Below, piece by piece: positions 9,991 through 18,348 of a stretch of 64,000 bases of DNA. Location of the stretch: positions 2,294,001-2,358,000 of the forward strand of contig NZ_CP090641.1 in NCBI RefSeq assembly GCF_029633825.1. Reading direction: 5' to 3'. The position numbers were made by a program, and so were the translations under genes. Within the stretch, counting starts at the first letter, position 1; the number at the start of each line of letters is the position of its first letter. The stretch comes from Burkholderia contaminans. Its GTDB lineage: Bacteria; Pseudomonadota; Gammaproteobacteria; Burkholderiales; Burkholderiaceae. The notes under the pieces are model-generated. The model saw only the letters and a list, made by a program, of their open reading frames with translations. It was not told where the DNA came from and did not search any database.

Positions 9991-11067
9991 TCACGCACGT
10001 TTCTGCAGTGACGGCCGCAGCACGTCGGCGAGCGGCCGAGGATCGATCCAGTCGGCGACGTCGAAGTCGGCTTCCAGAAAGCCGTGGTCGTGCAGGAACG
10101 TCTTGAAGTCGTCGAGCGCGGCGATCGATTCGTCGTCGAGGTTGACGCCGAGATGCCGGTGCAGCTGGTTGCCGTACGCGGCGCGGACCCAGTCGATCGA
10201 CGACGCGGTTTCGCCGGCCACGTAGTGCGCGGTTTCGTCGGGATGCGTGCCGGCCCATTCGCCGGCGGCGACCACGAGTTTCAGGAAGCCGGCGACGATG
10301 TCGGGATGGTTCGCGAGCACGTCCGCGTTGACGGTCAGCGGGCGCGGCGTGCCGTTGTTGTTGCGGATCGCGCGCTCCGGATGAAAGCCGATGTCGATCA
10401 CCACGTGCGCGCCGATCAGTTGCGCGATCTCGAGGCCGGTCGACCCCTTCACGTAGATCGCGTCGACCTCGCCGCGCAGCAGCGCGCCGGCTTCGGCCGC
10501 GTACAGCGCGCGGCTCGAAAAGCCTTGCGGCGACGCGAACAGGTTCGCCGCGCGCGCCGGTCCGACGGCCTGAAGCGTGCGTGCGCGCACGTCGACGAGT
10601 TCGACGTCGCGCGTGGTCAGCCCGTCGAGGCTCAACGCGTTGACGAAGCCGCGCAGCGCCGACGCGCGAAAGATGTCGATGCGGTCGTCGGGGCGGCTCG
10701 GAATCGCGATGCGGCGCCCGCGCAATGCCTTCACCGAGCGGATGCCCGATTCGGGCCGCGCGAGGATCAACTGCGATTCGTCGACCCACGACAGCCCGAT
10801 CACACGCGTATTCGCGCCGTTCGAGCGCGCCCACATCGCGGGGATGCTGCCGCCCTGGCGGAACGACTGCGCGAGCGTGTGATCGCTGATCGACGACACG
10901 TCGTGCCGCGTGTCGCCGCGCGGCGAGCGGATCGCGACGCCATCGGCCGACGTTTCGCCGTTGAGCCAGCCGAGATGCACGGCGATGCCGAGCGGCGTCG
11001 GCACGGGCGAGCGGGCGTACCAGAACGTCTGTTGCTTGTCCGATGACGAATCGGGCCTGTCTGTCAT
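9991..11067 (-). CDS. DszB-like desulfinase-fold protein, catalytic residues not conserved
   Basis: A 358-residue protein without a signal peptide, so cytoplasmic, although its fold is that of a periplasmic binding protein. It is a paralogue of the proteins at 12746 and 15845 and aligns with DszB, the 2'-hydroxybiphenyl-2-sulfinate desulfinase. At the DszB catalytic positions it reads Ser20 (ARSPVPTPLG) for Cys27, Ile60 for His60, and keeps Arg70 (SFRQGGSIP). Two of three key residues are lost, so it may bind rather than cleave the substrate. It is the first gene of the minus-strand operon with the ABC transporter. The comparison with DszB is from memory of the family. Confidence 0.75.
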   Translation of the reverse strand: MTDRPDSSSDKQQTFWYARSPVPTPLGIAVHLGWLNGETSADGVAIRSPRGDTRHDVSSISDHTLAQSFRQGGSIPAMWARSNGANTRVIGLSWVDESQLILARPESGIRSVKALRGRRIAIPSRPDDRIDIFRASALRGFVNALSLDGLTTRDVELVDVRARTLQAVGPARAANLFASPQGFSSRALYAAEAGALLRGEVDAIYVKGSTGLEIAQLIGAHVVIDIGFHPERAIRNNNGTPRPLTVNADVLANHPDIVAGFLKLVVAAGEWAGTHPDETAHYVAGETASSIDWVRAAYGNQLHRHLGVNLDDESIAALDDFKTFLHDHGFLEADFDVADWIDPRPLADVLRPSLQKRA

Positions 11068-11150
11068 GGGTGAGATTCCCTCTCTGCGTAAGCATGGTTG
11101 AAGCCCGGTCGCGCACGGTGTCGGTGTCGCACGCGCGGGCCGGTCAACGT

Positions 11151-11167
11151 TGCAAGTTCCGGGCCAG
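11151..11167 (-). promoter_or_regulatory. Sigma-54 (-24/-12) promoter of the DszB-like/ABC operon
   Basis: The minus strand reads CTGGCCCGGAACTTGCA: GG and GC are ten bases apart, the -12 box TTGCA is perfect and the -24 box TGGCCCG has one change. It lies 84 bases before the ATG at 11067. Confidence 0.78.
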
Positions 11168-11240
11168 TGAACGGAAACGGCGCGGCCGCACGCGGCGCGG
11201 GCATCGCGCGGGAGAGGTGGTGCGCGCGCCGACGCATGGC

Positions 11241-11288
11241 CTGTTGCGCCAGCAACAGTCGCGACGGCCGCTGTTGCGCGCGCAGCAG
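11241..11288. promoter_or_regulatory. Tandem enhancer palindromes (UAS1 and UAS2)
   Basis: CTGTTGC-GCCA-GCAACAG (11241-11258) is a perfect 7-4-7 palindrome, and CTGTTGC-GCGC-GCAGCAG (11271-11288) has one mismatch. Their starts are 30 bases apart, close to three helical turns, placing both on one face of the DNA. They sit between two divergent sigma-54 promoters, the classic place for an enhancer-binding protein. Confidence 0.78.
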
Positions 11289-11435
11289 CGGTGCGGCCGG
11301 TGCAGCACGGCGGTACGGGCGTGTCGCCGCGGCATGGGCGAGCGCGGGCGGATGCGATCCGATTGCCGCTGATGGCCGGTGTGCAAGGCACCGGGCAGGT
11401 TCGCCGGCAGCCACGCACGCGCCGAGGCGAGCGCG

Positions 11436-11452
11436 TTGGCACACCGCGTGCT
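11436..11452 (+). promoter_or_regulatory. Sigma-54 (-24/-12) promoter of the monooxygenase operon
   Basis: TTGGCACACCGCGTGCT has a perfect TTGGCAC -24 box and a GTGCT -12 box with the correct ten-base GG-to-GC spacing. It lies about 70 bases before the ATG at 11523. Confidence 0.8.
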
Positions 11453-11522
11453 TTACAGCGCAGCACACGCGCGGCACGCCGATGCCGCACGCAATCCGAA
11501 TGGCCCGACCAGGAGAACTCCG

Positions 11523-12695
11523 ATGGCTGTTGAATTTTTGTGGCGCCTGCCGATGCACGGTGACGGCAGGCGCGCACACGACCTGCATACGCGCGGCGAA
11601 TGGAACCGCCAGCGCGCATCGCGCGTCGCGCCGAAAGTCGATGACGACGATTTCGGCTACATCGACTATCTGTCGCAGGTCGCGCGCGCGGCCGATATCG
11701 CCGGCTTCCACGGCGCGCTGATTCCGATCTTTCGTTTTACCGAGGAACCGTGGGTCGTGGCGGCCGCACTGGCGCGCGAGACGCGCCGGTTGCGGCTGCT
11801 GATCGCGCTGCAGCCGCATTTCGTGCATCCGGTCTATGCGGCGCAGATGGCCGCGAGCCTGCAGCGGATCAGCCGCGGGCGTGTCGAGTGGAACGTCGTC
11901 ACGGGCGGCGGCGGCCCCGACCAGCGTGCCTACGGCGACTTCATCGACCACGACAGCCGCTATGCGCGCACCGACGAATTCCTCGATGTCGTGAAGGGCG
12001 TCGCGGCCGGCGCGCCGTACACGTTCGACGGCCGCTTCTACCGCGTCGAAGCCGGCGGCCTGCTGCCGCCGCTGAGCGGCCAGAAGCCGCCGCGCATCTA
12101 CCTGGCCGGCGCGAGCGACGCCGCGCTCGCGGTCGCCGCGAAGCACGGCGACGTGCACCTGAGCTGGGGCGAGCCGCTCGCGAAACAGAAGGAGGTGATC
12201 GATGCGGCGCGGCGCGCGCTCGATCGCCAGAACGCGGAGCGCGACCTGCGCTTCGGCATGCGCATCGACATCCTGGCGCGCGAGACCGAGGAGCAGGCGT
12301 GGGCCGAGTTGCGGCAGATGTTCGCGACGGTGAGCGACGCGACGCGCAACGGCTTCGGCGGGCGCGGCGAATCGTCGGAGTCGGTCGGCGCGAAACGCCA
12401 GTTCGCGCTGCACCAGGGCAACACGCAGCACTTCGACGACCTGATCGTCGGCCCGAACCTGTGGGCGGGGATGTCGCAGATTCGCGGCGGCCCCGGCTGC
12501 GTGATCGTCGGCAGCCACGAGCAGGTGGCCGAGCGGCTCGCGGAGTACGTCGACATCGGCGTGTCGACGTTCATTCTCGCCAGCAATCCGCATCTCGAGG
12601 AGGCGTACCGCGTGGGCGAGGAAGTGCTGCCGCTCGTCGACGGCGCGCTGAACGCGCGCGGCACGCAGGCCGCGCTGCGCGTGGCCGGCGCATGA
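11523..12695 (+). CDS. SsuD-like FMNH2-dependent monooxygenase (LLM family)
   Basis: A 390-residue bacterial-luciferase-like flavin monooxygenase of the alkanesulfonate monooxygenase type. It starts MAVEFLWRLPMHGDGR behind a good AGGAG and contains the family segments LIALQPHFVHPVYAAQMAA, RVEWNVVTGGG and RIYLAGASDAAL. Such enzymes use reduced FMN and oxygen to cleave a C-S bond and release sulfite, or to oxidise a sulfone. No flavin reductase gene is next to it, so FMNH2 must come from elsewhere. It is the first gene of a long plus-strand operon running into the DszB-like, TonB system and MFS genes. Confidence 0.9.
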   Translation: MAVEFLWRLPMHGDGRRAHDLHTRGEWNRQRASRVAPKVDDDDFGYIDYLSQVARAADIAGFHGALIPIFRFTEEPWVVAAALARETRRLRLLIALQPHFVHPVYAAQMAASLQRISRGRVEWNVVTGGGGPDQRAYGDFIDHDSRYARTDEFLDVVKGVAAGAPYTFDGRFYRVEAGGLLPPLSGQKPPRIYLAGASDAALAVAAKHGDVHLSWGEPLAKQKEVIDAARRALDRQNAERDLRFGMRIDILARETEEQAWAELRQMFATVSDATRNGFGGRGESSESVGAKRQFALHQGNTQHFDDLIVGPNLWAGMSQIRGGPGCVIVGSHEQVAERLAEYVDIGVSTFILASNPHLEEAYRVGEEVLPLVDGALNARGTQAALRVAGA

Positions 12696-12745
12696 GCGCG
12701 ACGGCTTTCCCGCGGCACCCAACGACATCGACAAGGACATTCACC

Positions 12746-13792
12746 ATGACGACACTCGCTGCGCAGGCCACGGCCTGCGACGCACTCTGGTACACGCGCT
12801 GCCCGGTGCCGACCGCGCTCGGCATCGCCGTGCACCGCGGCTGGTTCGACGAGGAGTTCGGGCCGGACGGCATCACGCTGAATTCGCTGCAGGAGACGGC
12901 GGACGCCGGCAAGCGCGAATCGCATTTCGATCACAGCCTGCCGCACTCGTTCCGGCAGGGCGGCAACATCCCCGCGCTGTGGGCACGGGCACGCGGCGCC
13001 GATACGCGCGTGATCGGCCTGTCGTGGACCAACGAATTCCAGGCGATCGTCACGCTGCCCGATCGCGGCATCCGCTCGGTGCGCGATCTGCGCGGCCGGC
13101 GGCTCGGGTTGCCGCGCCATCCGATCAGCATCGACTTCTGGCGGGCGGCCGCACTGAAAGGCTTCCTGAGCGCGCTCGAACTCGAAGGGCTCGGGCACGG
13201 CGACGCCGAGTGGGTCGACCTGCCCGACGAACGCGAACGTCGCACGGGGCCCGCATCGTTTACGCGCGGCCCGCACGAGTACGGGATCGAGATCGCGGCG
13301 CTCGTGCGCGGCGAGGTGGACGCGGTGTTCGTGAAAGGCGTCGAGGGGCTTGAAACCGTGCATCTGATCGACGCGCAGGTCGTCATCGATCTCGGCGCGC
13401 ACCCCGATCCGCTCGTGCGGATCGGCAACGGCACGCCGCGCACGTTGACCGTCGACCGTGCGCTGATCGACGCGCGCCCCGATCTCGTGAGCCGCTTCCT
13501 GTCGGTGGTGGTGGGGGCGGGCGACTGGGCCGCGCGCCATCCGGCGGAGACGGTCGCCTATATCGGCCGCGAGACGCGCGCATCCGACGAATGGGTGCGC
13601 TATGCGTACGGCGCGGACGTGCACCGCCATCTGGAGACGGGGCTCGCGCAGACGTCGATCGACGGGCTGGTCGCGTTCAAGGACTTCCTCGTCGAATGGG
13701 GTTTTCTCGAACAGGATTTCGATGCGCGTGCGTGGATCGATCCGGCGCCGTTCACGCGCATCGACCGGCAACGCCATGCGTGGGTCGCGTAG
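12746..13792 (+). CDS. DszB-like desulfinase with conserved Cys-His-Arg
   Basis: A 348-residue cytoplasmic protein with no signal peptide. Against DszB the catalytic set is conserved in order and spacing: Cys19 (TRCPVPTALG, for CPVPNAL in DszB), His60 (ESHFDHS) and Arg70 (HSFRQGGNIP), the last two ten residues apart exactly as in DszB His60 and Arg70. DszB hydrolyses an aryl sulfinate to release sulfite. A desulfinase would be a logical partner of the flavin monooxygenase encoded 50 bases upstream. Automated annotation would probably label it an ABC substrate-binding protein because of its fold. Confidence 0.78.
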   Translation: MTTLAAQATACDALWYTRCPVPTALGIAVHRGWFDEEFGPDGITLNSLQETADAGKRESHFDHSLPHSFRQGGNIPALWARARGADTRVIGLSWTNEFQAIVTLPDRGIRSVRDLRGRRLGLPRHPISIDFWRAAALKGFLSALELEGLGHGDAEWVDLPDERERRTGPASFTRGPHEYGIEIAALVRGEVDAVFVKGVEGLETVHLIDAQVVIDLGAHPDPLVRIGNGTPRTLTVDRALIDARPDLVSRFLSVVVGAGDWAARHPAETVAYIGRETRASDEWVRYAYGADVHRHLETGLAQTSIDGLVAFKDFLVEWGFLEQDFDARAWIDPAPFTRIDRQRHAWVA

Positions 13793-13825
13793 CGCGCCGC
13801 GGCGCGTCATTGCAAGGAGTCGAGC

Positions 13826-13933
13826 ATGACAGGTCTGACGATCGAATACGGCGTGCCGCCCGCACGTCGGCACGCGGCGCGTGCTGCGCCGCGTGCGGGT
13901 GCGAACGCGGTGGCGGCCGGGCGGCGGCCGTGA
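13826..13933 (+). CDS. Small ORF coupled to tonB (or true tonB N-terminus)
   Basis: An ATG with a strong AAGGAG eight bases upstream opens a 35-codon frame beginning MTGLTIEYGVPPARR and ending in a TGA that overlaps the GTG start proposed for tonB (GTGA). It could be a leader peptide that couples translation, or the real N-terminus of TonB separated by a second frame change. I cannot decide between these from one sequence. Confidence 0.45.
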   Translation: MTGLTIEYGVPPARRHAARAAPRAGANAVAAGRRP

Positions 13934-14642
13934 CGCGTCCGCCGTCAGCGGCACCTTCGGCACGGCCGAACGAGACGAAGGCGAAGCCGGGCGCGTGGCG
14001 CGTCACGGGGGCGATTGCGCTCGCGGTCGCGGCGTTGCATGCGGGCGTCGCGCTGCTGGCCGCGCGCGCGCCTGCCGCGCCGCCCGTGCAGCCGCCGCGG
14101 CCGCTGCCGATGACGGTCGAGCTGACGCGGCCGCCCGAACCGTTGCCGCAGGCCGCGCATCCGCCACCACCGGCGGTGCCGCCGAAGCCGCTGAAGCAGG
14201 CGCCGACTCCGCCGAAGCCGCATGCGGCCGTCGCGCATCCGGCGCCGGTGCCGGTGCCGGCCGCCGCGCCGCAGGCCACCCGCGAGGCGGCCCCGCACCG
14301 GCGGCGCCCGCCGTCGCCACGCCGGCTCCCGCGCCGGCCGCGCCTGCCGCACCCGTGCGCGAAACCGCCCCGATCGGCGACGCGGCCTACCTGCGCAACC
14401 CGGCGCCCGACTATCCGGCGTTCGCGCAGGACCAGGGCTGGGAAGGGCGCGTCGTGCTGCGCGTGCACGTGCTCGCGAACGGCTCGCCCGATTCCGTCGA
14501 GGTCCGCACGAGCAGCGGCCGCCGCATGCTCGACACCGCGGCGGTGGCCGCCGTGAAGCGCTGGACGTTCGTGCCCGCGAAGCGCGGCGACGAAGCGGTC
14601 GACGGCTGGGTCAACGTGCCGATCGATTTCAAGCTGGGCTGA
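13930..14642 (+). pseudogene. tonB: TonB-family energy transducer, frameshifted
   Basis: TonB couples the inner-membrane proton gradient to outer-membrane receptors. The N-terminal half is in one frame: a membrane anchor VTGAIALAVAALHAGVALLA followed by a Pro/Lys-rich spacer (PPKPLKQAPTPPKPH). The C-terminal TonB domain (YPAFAQDQGWEGRV, then RMLDTAAVAAVKRWTFVPA, ending VPIDFKLG) is in another frame. The switch falls near 14290-14300, where GCGGCCCCGCACCGG would read through if one base were restored. Read as written, the first frame runs on to 14556 and lacks the domain that binds the receptor. It is either a real mutation, a sequencing error in GC-rich DNA, or a -1 slip. Confidence 0.75.
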
Positions 14643-14683
14643 CCCGCCGGGCGGCCCGCCACATTTTCAAAGGAACTCACATC

Positions 14684-15400
14684 ATGAACGGTATCCCGAC
14701 CACCTTCATCGTCCAGGGCGCGCTCTGGCTGCTCGTCGTCTTCTCCGTCGTCACGTGGACGCTGATCGTCGTGAAGGCGATCCAGAGCCTGCGGGCGAGT
14801 GCGCGCAACCGGCGTTACGTCAGCGCGTTCTGGGCGGCGAACAGCTTCCACGAGGCCGCCGCGCTCGACGGCGCGAACAGCCCGGTGGGCGAACTCGCCA
14901 CGACGGGCTTCGACGCGCTGCGGCGCGCCGACGAGAGCAGCGCGCACGATCTCGAACACAGCTGGAGCCGCCACGACCTGCTCGAACGCCATCTGCGCCA
15001 GCAGATCCACAATGCGCGCCGGCGTGAGGAGGCGGGGCTGGCGGTGCTCGCGTCGATCGGCAGCACCGCGCCGTTCGTCGGCCTGTTCGGCACCGTGTTC
15101 GGCATCATCCATGCGCTGACCGCGATCACGCACAGCGCGTCGGCGAGCATCGACGTCGTGGCCGGGCCGATCGGCGAGGCGCTCGTCGCGACCGGGATCG
15201 GCATCGCGGTCGCCGTGCCGGCCGTGCTCGCGTACAACTTCTTCGTGCGTCGCGTGAAGGCCGCGTCGGCCGATCTCGATGCGTTCGCCACCGATTTCGT
15301 CACGCTCGCGCAGAAGGCCGGCTTCCGCGTGCCGGCCGCCGCCGCCGCGCCCGCGCCGGCACGCCGTGCCGACGACACCCGCCAGGAGGCGTTCGCATAA
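14684..15400 (+). CDS. exbB: ExbB proton-channel protein (MotA/TolQ/ExbB family)
   Basis: A 238-residue inner-membrane protein with three membrane segments: an N-terminal one (about residues 8-30, VQGALWLLVVFSVVTWTLIV), then a cytoplasmic loop, then a pair starting at ASIGSTAPFVGLFGTVFGII and ending VATGIGIAVAVPAVLAYNFF. It pairs with ExbD to energise TonB. AAAGGAACT precedes the ATG. Its stop overlaps the exbD start (TAATG). Confidence 0.95.
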   Translation: MNGIPTTFIVQGALWLLVVFSVVTWTLIVVKAIQSLRASARNRRYVSAFWAANSFHEAAALDGANSPVGELATTGFDALRRADESSAHDLEHSWSRHDLLERHLRQQIHNARRREEAGLAVLASIGSTAPFVGLFGTVFGIIHALTAITHSASASIDVVAGPIGEALVATGIGIAVAVPAVLAYNFFVRRVKAASADLDAFATDFVTLAQKAGFRVPAAAAAPAPARRADDTRQEAFA

Positions 15401-15810
15401 TGGCCTTCTCCTCTTCCTCCGACAACGACGACGTGCTCAGCGAAATCAACATCACGCCGCTCGTCGACGTGATGCTCGTGCTGCTCGTCGCCTTCATCGT
15501 CACGGCGCCGCTGCTCAACAACGCGGTGCACGTGAATCTGCCGAACACCGTCGCCACGGCGCCGGCCGATCGCAAGCCGAACGTCACCGTGAGCGTCGAC
15601 GACAAGGGCGTCGTGTATCTCGACAAGCGCGCGGTCGCACTGGCCGCCGTGCCGGCCGAGCTGGCCGCGCTGAAGGCCGGCCGGCCCGACGTCGCGCTCG
15701 ACCTGCAGGCCGACGAGCACGTGCCGTACGGCACCGTCGCGAAGCTGATGGCCGCGATCGAGCATGCGGGCATCACGCGGCTGTCGGTGCTCACCGCGCC
15801 GCGCGGCTGA
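15400..15810 (+). CDS. exbD: ExbD proton-channel protein
   Basis: A 136-residue protein with one N-terminal membrane segment, INITPLVDVMLVLLVAF, that carries the proton-relay aspartate (Asp23), and a periplasmic domain. It completes the ExbB-ExbD-TonB complex. Start and stop positions overlap or abut the neighbours, so the complex is made from one message together with the desulfinase-like proteins, which is unusual for a housekeeping TonB system and suggests a dedicated one. Confidence 0.95.
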   Translation: MAFSSSSDNDDVLSEINITPLVDVMLVLLVAFIVTAPLLNNAVHVNLPNTVATAPADRKPNVTVSVDDKGVVYLDKRAVALAAVPAELAALKAGRPDVALDLQADEHVPYGTVAKLMAAIEHAGITRLSVLTAPRG

Positions 15811-15844
15811 CGCGCGGTTCACGACTCCCTCTACGAACGCATCC

Positions 15845-16921
15845 ATGAGCATCACGGCTTCCTCCAACGTCCAGTCGATCTGGTACACGCGCTGTCCGGT
15901 GCCGACGCCGCTCGGCATCGCCGCGCATCTCGGCTGGCTCGACAGCGAATTCGCCGGCGACGGCATCACCGTGCGCGCGCTGCAGGAGACCCAGCACGCG
16001 GCGCTGCATCACGCGCACGTCGATCACTCGCTCGACAACGCATTCCGGCAGGGCGGCAGCATTCCCGCGCTGTGGGCGCGCGCGGCCGGCGCCGATACGC
16101 GCGTGGTCGCGCTGACCTGGGTCGACGAGGCGCAGGCGATCGTCGCGCTGCCGGAAAGCGGCCTGACGCGGCCGAAGGACCTGCGCGGGCGCCGCATCGG
16201 CCTGCCGCGCCGCGACGGCGAGCGTATCGACATCTTTCGTGCGGCGGCGCTGCGCGGCTTCGTCAGCGCGCTGTCGCTCGACGGGCTCGGCCCCGCCGAC
16301 GTCGAATGGATCGACGTGCCCGCGTCGAACCTGCGCGCATCGGTGTCGACTCCGGCGACGCGCGACGCGGCATTCAGCCATCCCGCGAGCCTGTCGAGCC
16401 GCCGGCTCTATGCGGCCGAAGCGGCCGCGCTCGTGCGCGGCGACGTCGACGCGATCTACGTGAAGGGGTCGCTCGGGCTCGAAACCGCGCACCTGATCGG
16501 CGCGCAGCCGGTCGTCGACATCGGCTTTCATCCCGATCCGCAGATCCGTATCAACAACGGCTCGCCGCGGCCGCTGACCGTCAATGCGTCGACGCTCGAA
16601 CGCCATCCCGACATCGTCAGCCGCTTCCTCGCGCGCGTGACCGACGTCGAAGGCTGGGCGCGCGATCACGAGCAGGAAGTGCTCGGCTATCTCGGCCGCG
16701 AGACGGGATCGGGCCATGACTGGCTGAGGCTCGCGTACGGCGCGGACGTGCACCGGCGGCTGCGCACGGATCTCGACGAAGCGTCGATCGCCGCGCTCGA
16801 CGATTTCAAGCGCTTCCTCGTCGAGTGGCGATTCCTGCCGGCCGACTTCGACGTGCGTGCGTGGATCGACCGGCGCGCACTCGACGGCATCGCGACGCTG
16901 TCTCGCGGCGCCGCGCGGTGA
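15845..16921 (+). CDS. DszB-like desulfinase with conserved Cys-His-Arg (second copy)
   Basis: A 358-residue cytoplasmic paralogue of the protein at 12746. The DszB catalytic residues are kept as Cys17 (TRCPVPTPLG), His58 (HHAHVDHS) and Arg68 (NAFRQGGSIP), with the same ten-residue spacing between His and Arg. It resembles the degenerate paralogue at 9991 more closely in its middle part (RIDIFRAAALRGFVSALSLDGL), which hints at duplication followed by loss of activity in one copy. It follows exbD by 34 bases, and the next gene starts on its stop codon. Confidence 0.78.
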   Translation: MSITASSNVQSIWYTRCPVPTPLGIAAHLGWLDSEFAGDGITVRALQETQHAALHHAHVDHSLDNAFRQGGSIPALWARAAGADTRVVALTWVDEAQAIVALPESGLTRPKDLRGRRIGLPRRDGERIDIFRAAALRGFVSALSLDGLGPADVEWIDVPASNLRASVSTPATRDAAFSHPASLSSRRLYAAEAAALVRGDVDAIYVKGSLGLETAHLIGAQPVVDIGFHPDPQIRINNGSPRPLTVNASTLERHPDIVSRFLARVTDVEGWARDHEQEVLGYLGRETGSGHDWLRLAYGADVHRRLRTDLDEASIAALDDFKRFLVEWRFLPADFDVRAWIDRRALDGIATLSRGAAR

Positions 16922-18135
16922 GCGCGCCGGCACGCGTCGCCGACGCATGGCGGCGCGAGCGCTTCACCCGCGGCTTCATGCTGCTGGCGCTCGCGAGCGG
17001 CACGACGATCAGCATGGCGCAGCTCGCGACGACGCTGTACGCGCTCGCGCTCGGCGTCGACAGCGCGCGGCTCGGCATCATCGCGGCGATGGAGCCGCTC
17101 GGCATCGCGTTGATGACGCTGCCGGCCGGGCTGCTCGTCGCGCGCTACGGCGCGCGGCGCGTGTACTTCGTCGCGAGCATGGGGCCGATGCTGCTCAATC
17201 TCGTCGTGCCGTTTGCCGGCGCCTGGCCGCTGATCGCGCTCACGCAAGTGTTGATCGGGCTGTGCATCCCGTTCCGGATCGTGTCGATCAACGGCGTGTT
17301 CCTCGCGCGTCTCGCGCAGATCGGCCTCGCGCGCGCCGGCTGGTACCGTGCGGCGATGTCGGTCGGCACCGGCATGGTCGGGCCGTGGCTCGCGAGCGGG
17401 CTGATCGGCGCGCATGGCGCGGTCGCGACGTTCTGCGCGGCATCGGCGAGCTTCGCGGGCATGGCGCTGTTCAGCCGGACGCTGCTCGGCGACGCGCAGC
17501 CTCCGGCACCTCGTACACAACCGGAAACCGGCGGCCTGCGCGCATTGCTGGCGCTCGCGTGGAGTCACGACGTGCGCGAGCAGCTCGTGCTGGAAGCCGT
17601 GAACAGCGCGACACGTTCGCTCGCCGGCGCGTATACGGTGGTGCTGGCGATTCAGTCGCTCGGGCTGTCGCAAACCAAAGCCGTCGCGCTGCTGACGCTG
17701 CAGGGCGTCGTCGCGGTGGTCGCGCTGTTCGGGCTCGGGCATGTCGCGCAGCGGATGACCGCGCGCCGTTGCCAGGCGCTCAGTCTTGCCGGTGGCGTGG
17801 CCGGCTTGCTCGCGCTGGGTCTTGCGCGTGACGTATGGATCGTCGGCGCGGGACTCGCCGCGCTGTGCGCCGGGTCGTCGCTGCTGCATCTCGTCAACAT
17901 GCAGCGCCTCGGCCGCCACCCGGCCGACAAGAGCCAGGTGTCGAGCCTCTACAACCTCGCGTCGATGACGGGCGCGTTCTGCGGCCCGCTGGCCGGCAGC
18001 GCGCTCGTGCCGGTCGTCGGGTTGCCGCGCGTGTTTTTGTGCTGGTTGCCGGTCGTCGTGCTGGTTGCGTTCGCGCTGCGCGTCTCGACGGCGCGGCGCG
18101 AGGCATCGCAGTCCGCGACTGCGAAGCTGTCCTGA
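16918..18135 (+). CDS. MFS transporter of the organosulfur operon
   Basis: A 405-residue major facilitator with about 12 membrane segments, starting at a GTG that overlaps the previous stop codon (GTGA), which decides this start. Early helices read FMLLALASGTTISMAQLATT and the TM2-TM3 loop carries VARYGARRVYF. It could import the substrate past the TonB-dependent receptor, or export the desulfurised product. Its last-gene position in the operon fits export of waste carbon, but direction cannot be read from sequence. Confidence 0.85.
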   Translation: MSAPARVADAWRRERFTRGFMLLALASGTTISMAQLATTLYALALGVDSARLGIIAAMEPLGIALMTLPAGLLVARYGARRVYFVASMGPMLLNLVVPFAGAWPLIALTQVLIGLCIPFRIVSINGVFLARLAQIGLARAGWYRAAMSVGTGMVGPWLASGLIGAHGAVATFCAASASFAGMALFSRTLLGDAQPPAPRTQPETGGLRALLALAWSHDVREQLVLEAVNSATRSLAGAYTVVLAIQSLGLSQTKAVALLTLQGVVAVVALFGLGHVAQRMTARRCQALSLAGGVAGLLALGLARDVWIVGAGLAALCAGSSLLHLVNMQRLGRHPADKSQVSSLYNLASMTGAFCGPLAGSALVPVVGLPRVFLCWLPVVVLVAFALRVSTARREASQSATAKLS

Positions 18136-18169
18136 CGACCGTCGACCCGGGTGTTGCGGAATCCGCGCG

Positions 18170-18222
18170 GTGTTGCGTGACAAGCAGTTTGCTTCCCGTC
18201 ACAGATGCGCATGCAGCAACAC
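18170..18222. promoter_or_regulatory. Possible degenerate enhancer sites upstream of the receptor gene
   Basis: GTGTTGC at 18170 and GCAACAC at 18216-18222 match the half-sites of the enhancer palindromes seen at 5126 and 11241, but their partner halves are poor. They lie 50-100 bases upstream of a good sigma-54 promoter. Confidence 0.4.
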
Positions 18223-18269
18223 CGGCACCGCGCGCATGCCGGAAGCCCCGTGCGACGGGCTTCTCGATG

Positions 18270-18286
18270 CTGGCATCCGAATTGCA
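18270..18286 (+). promoter_or_regulatory. Sigma-54 (-24/-12) promoter of the TonB-dependent receptor
   Basis: CTGGCATCCGAATTGCA shows TGGCA and a perfect TTGCA -12 box, with GG and GC ten bases apart. It lies 62 bases before the receptor ATG. Confidence 0.78.
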
Positions 18287-18348
18287 ATAGGTAACCCGTG
18301 CGTCGCGCACGCACGTGCGTTCAACCGATCAAACAGGATGACTCATCG

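Noticed and set aside
13881-14642. TonB as an independent 253-residue gene in the downstream frame
   Set aside because: The first half of this frame has no membrane anchor and reads as shadow sequence; the anchor lies in another frame, so a frameshifted gene explains the data better.
9991-16921. The three DszB-like proteins as ordinary ABC periplasmic binding proteins
   Set aside because: None has a signal peptide, and two keep the Cys-His-Arg set of DszB with the same spacing.
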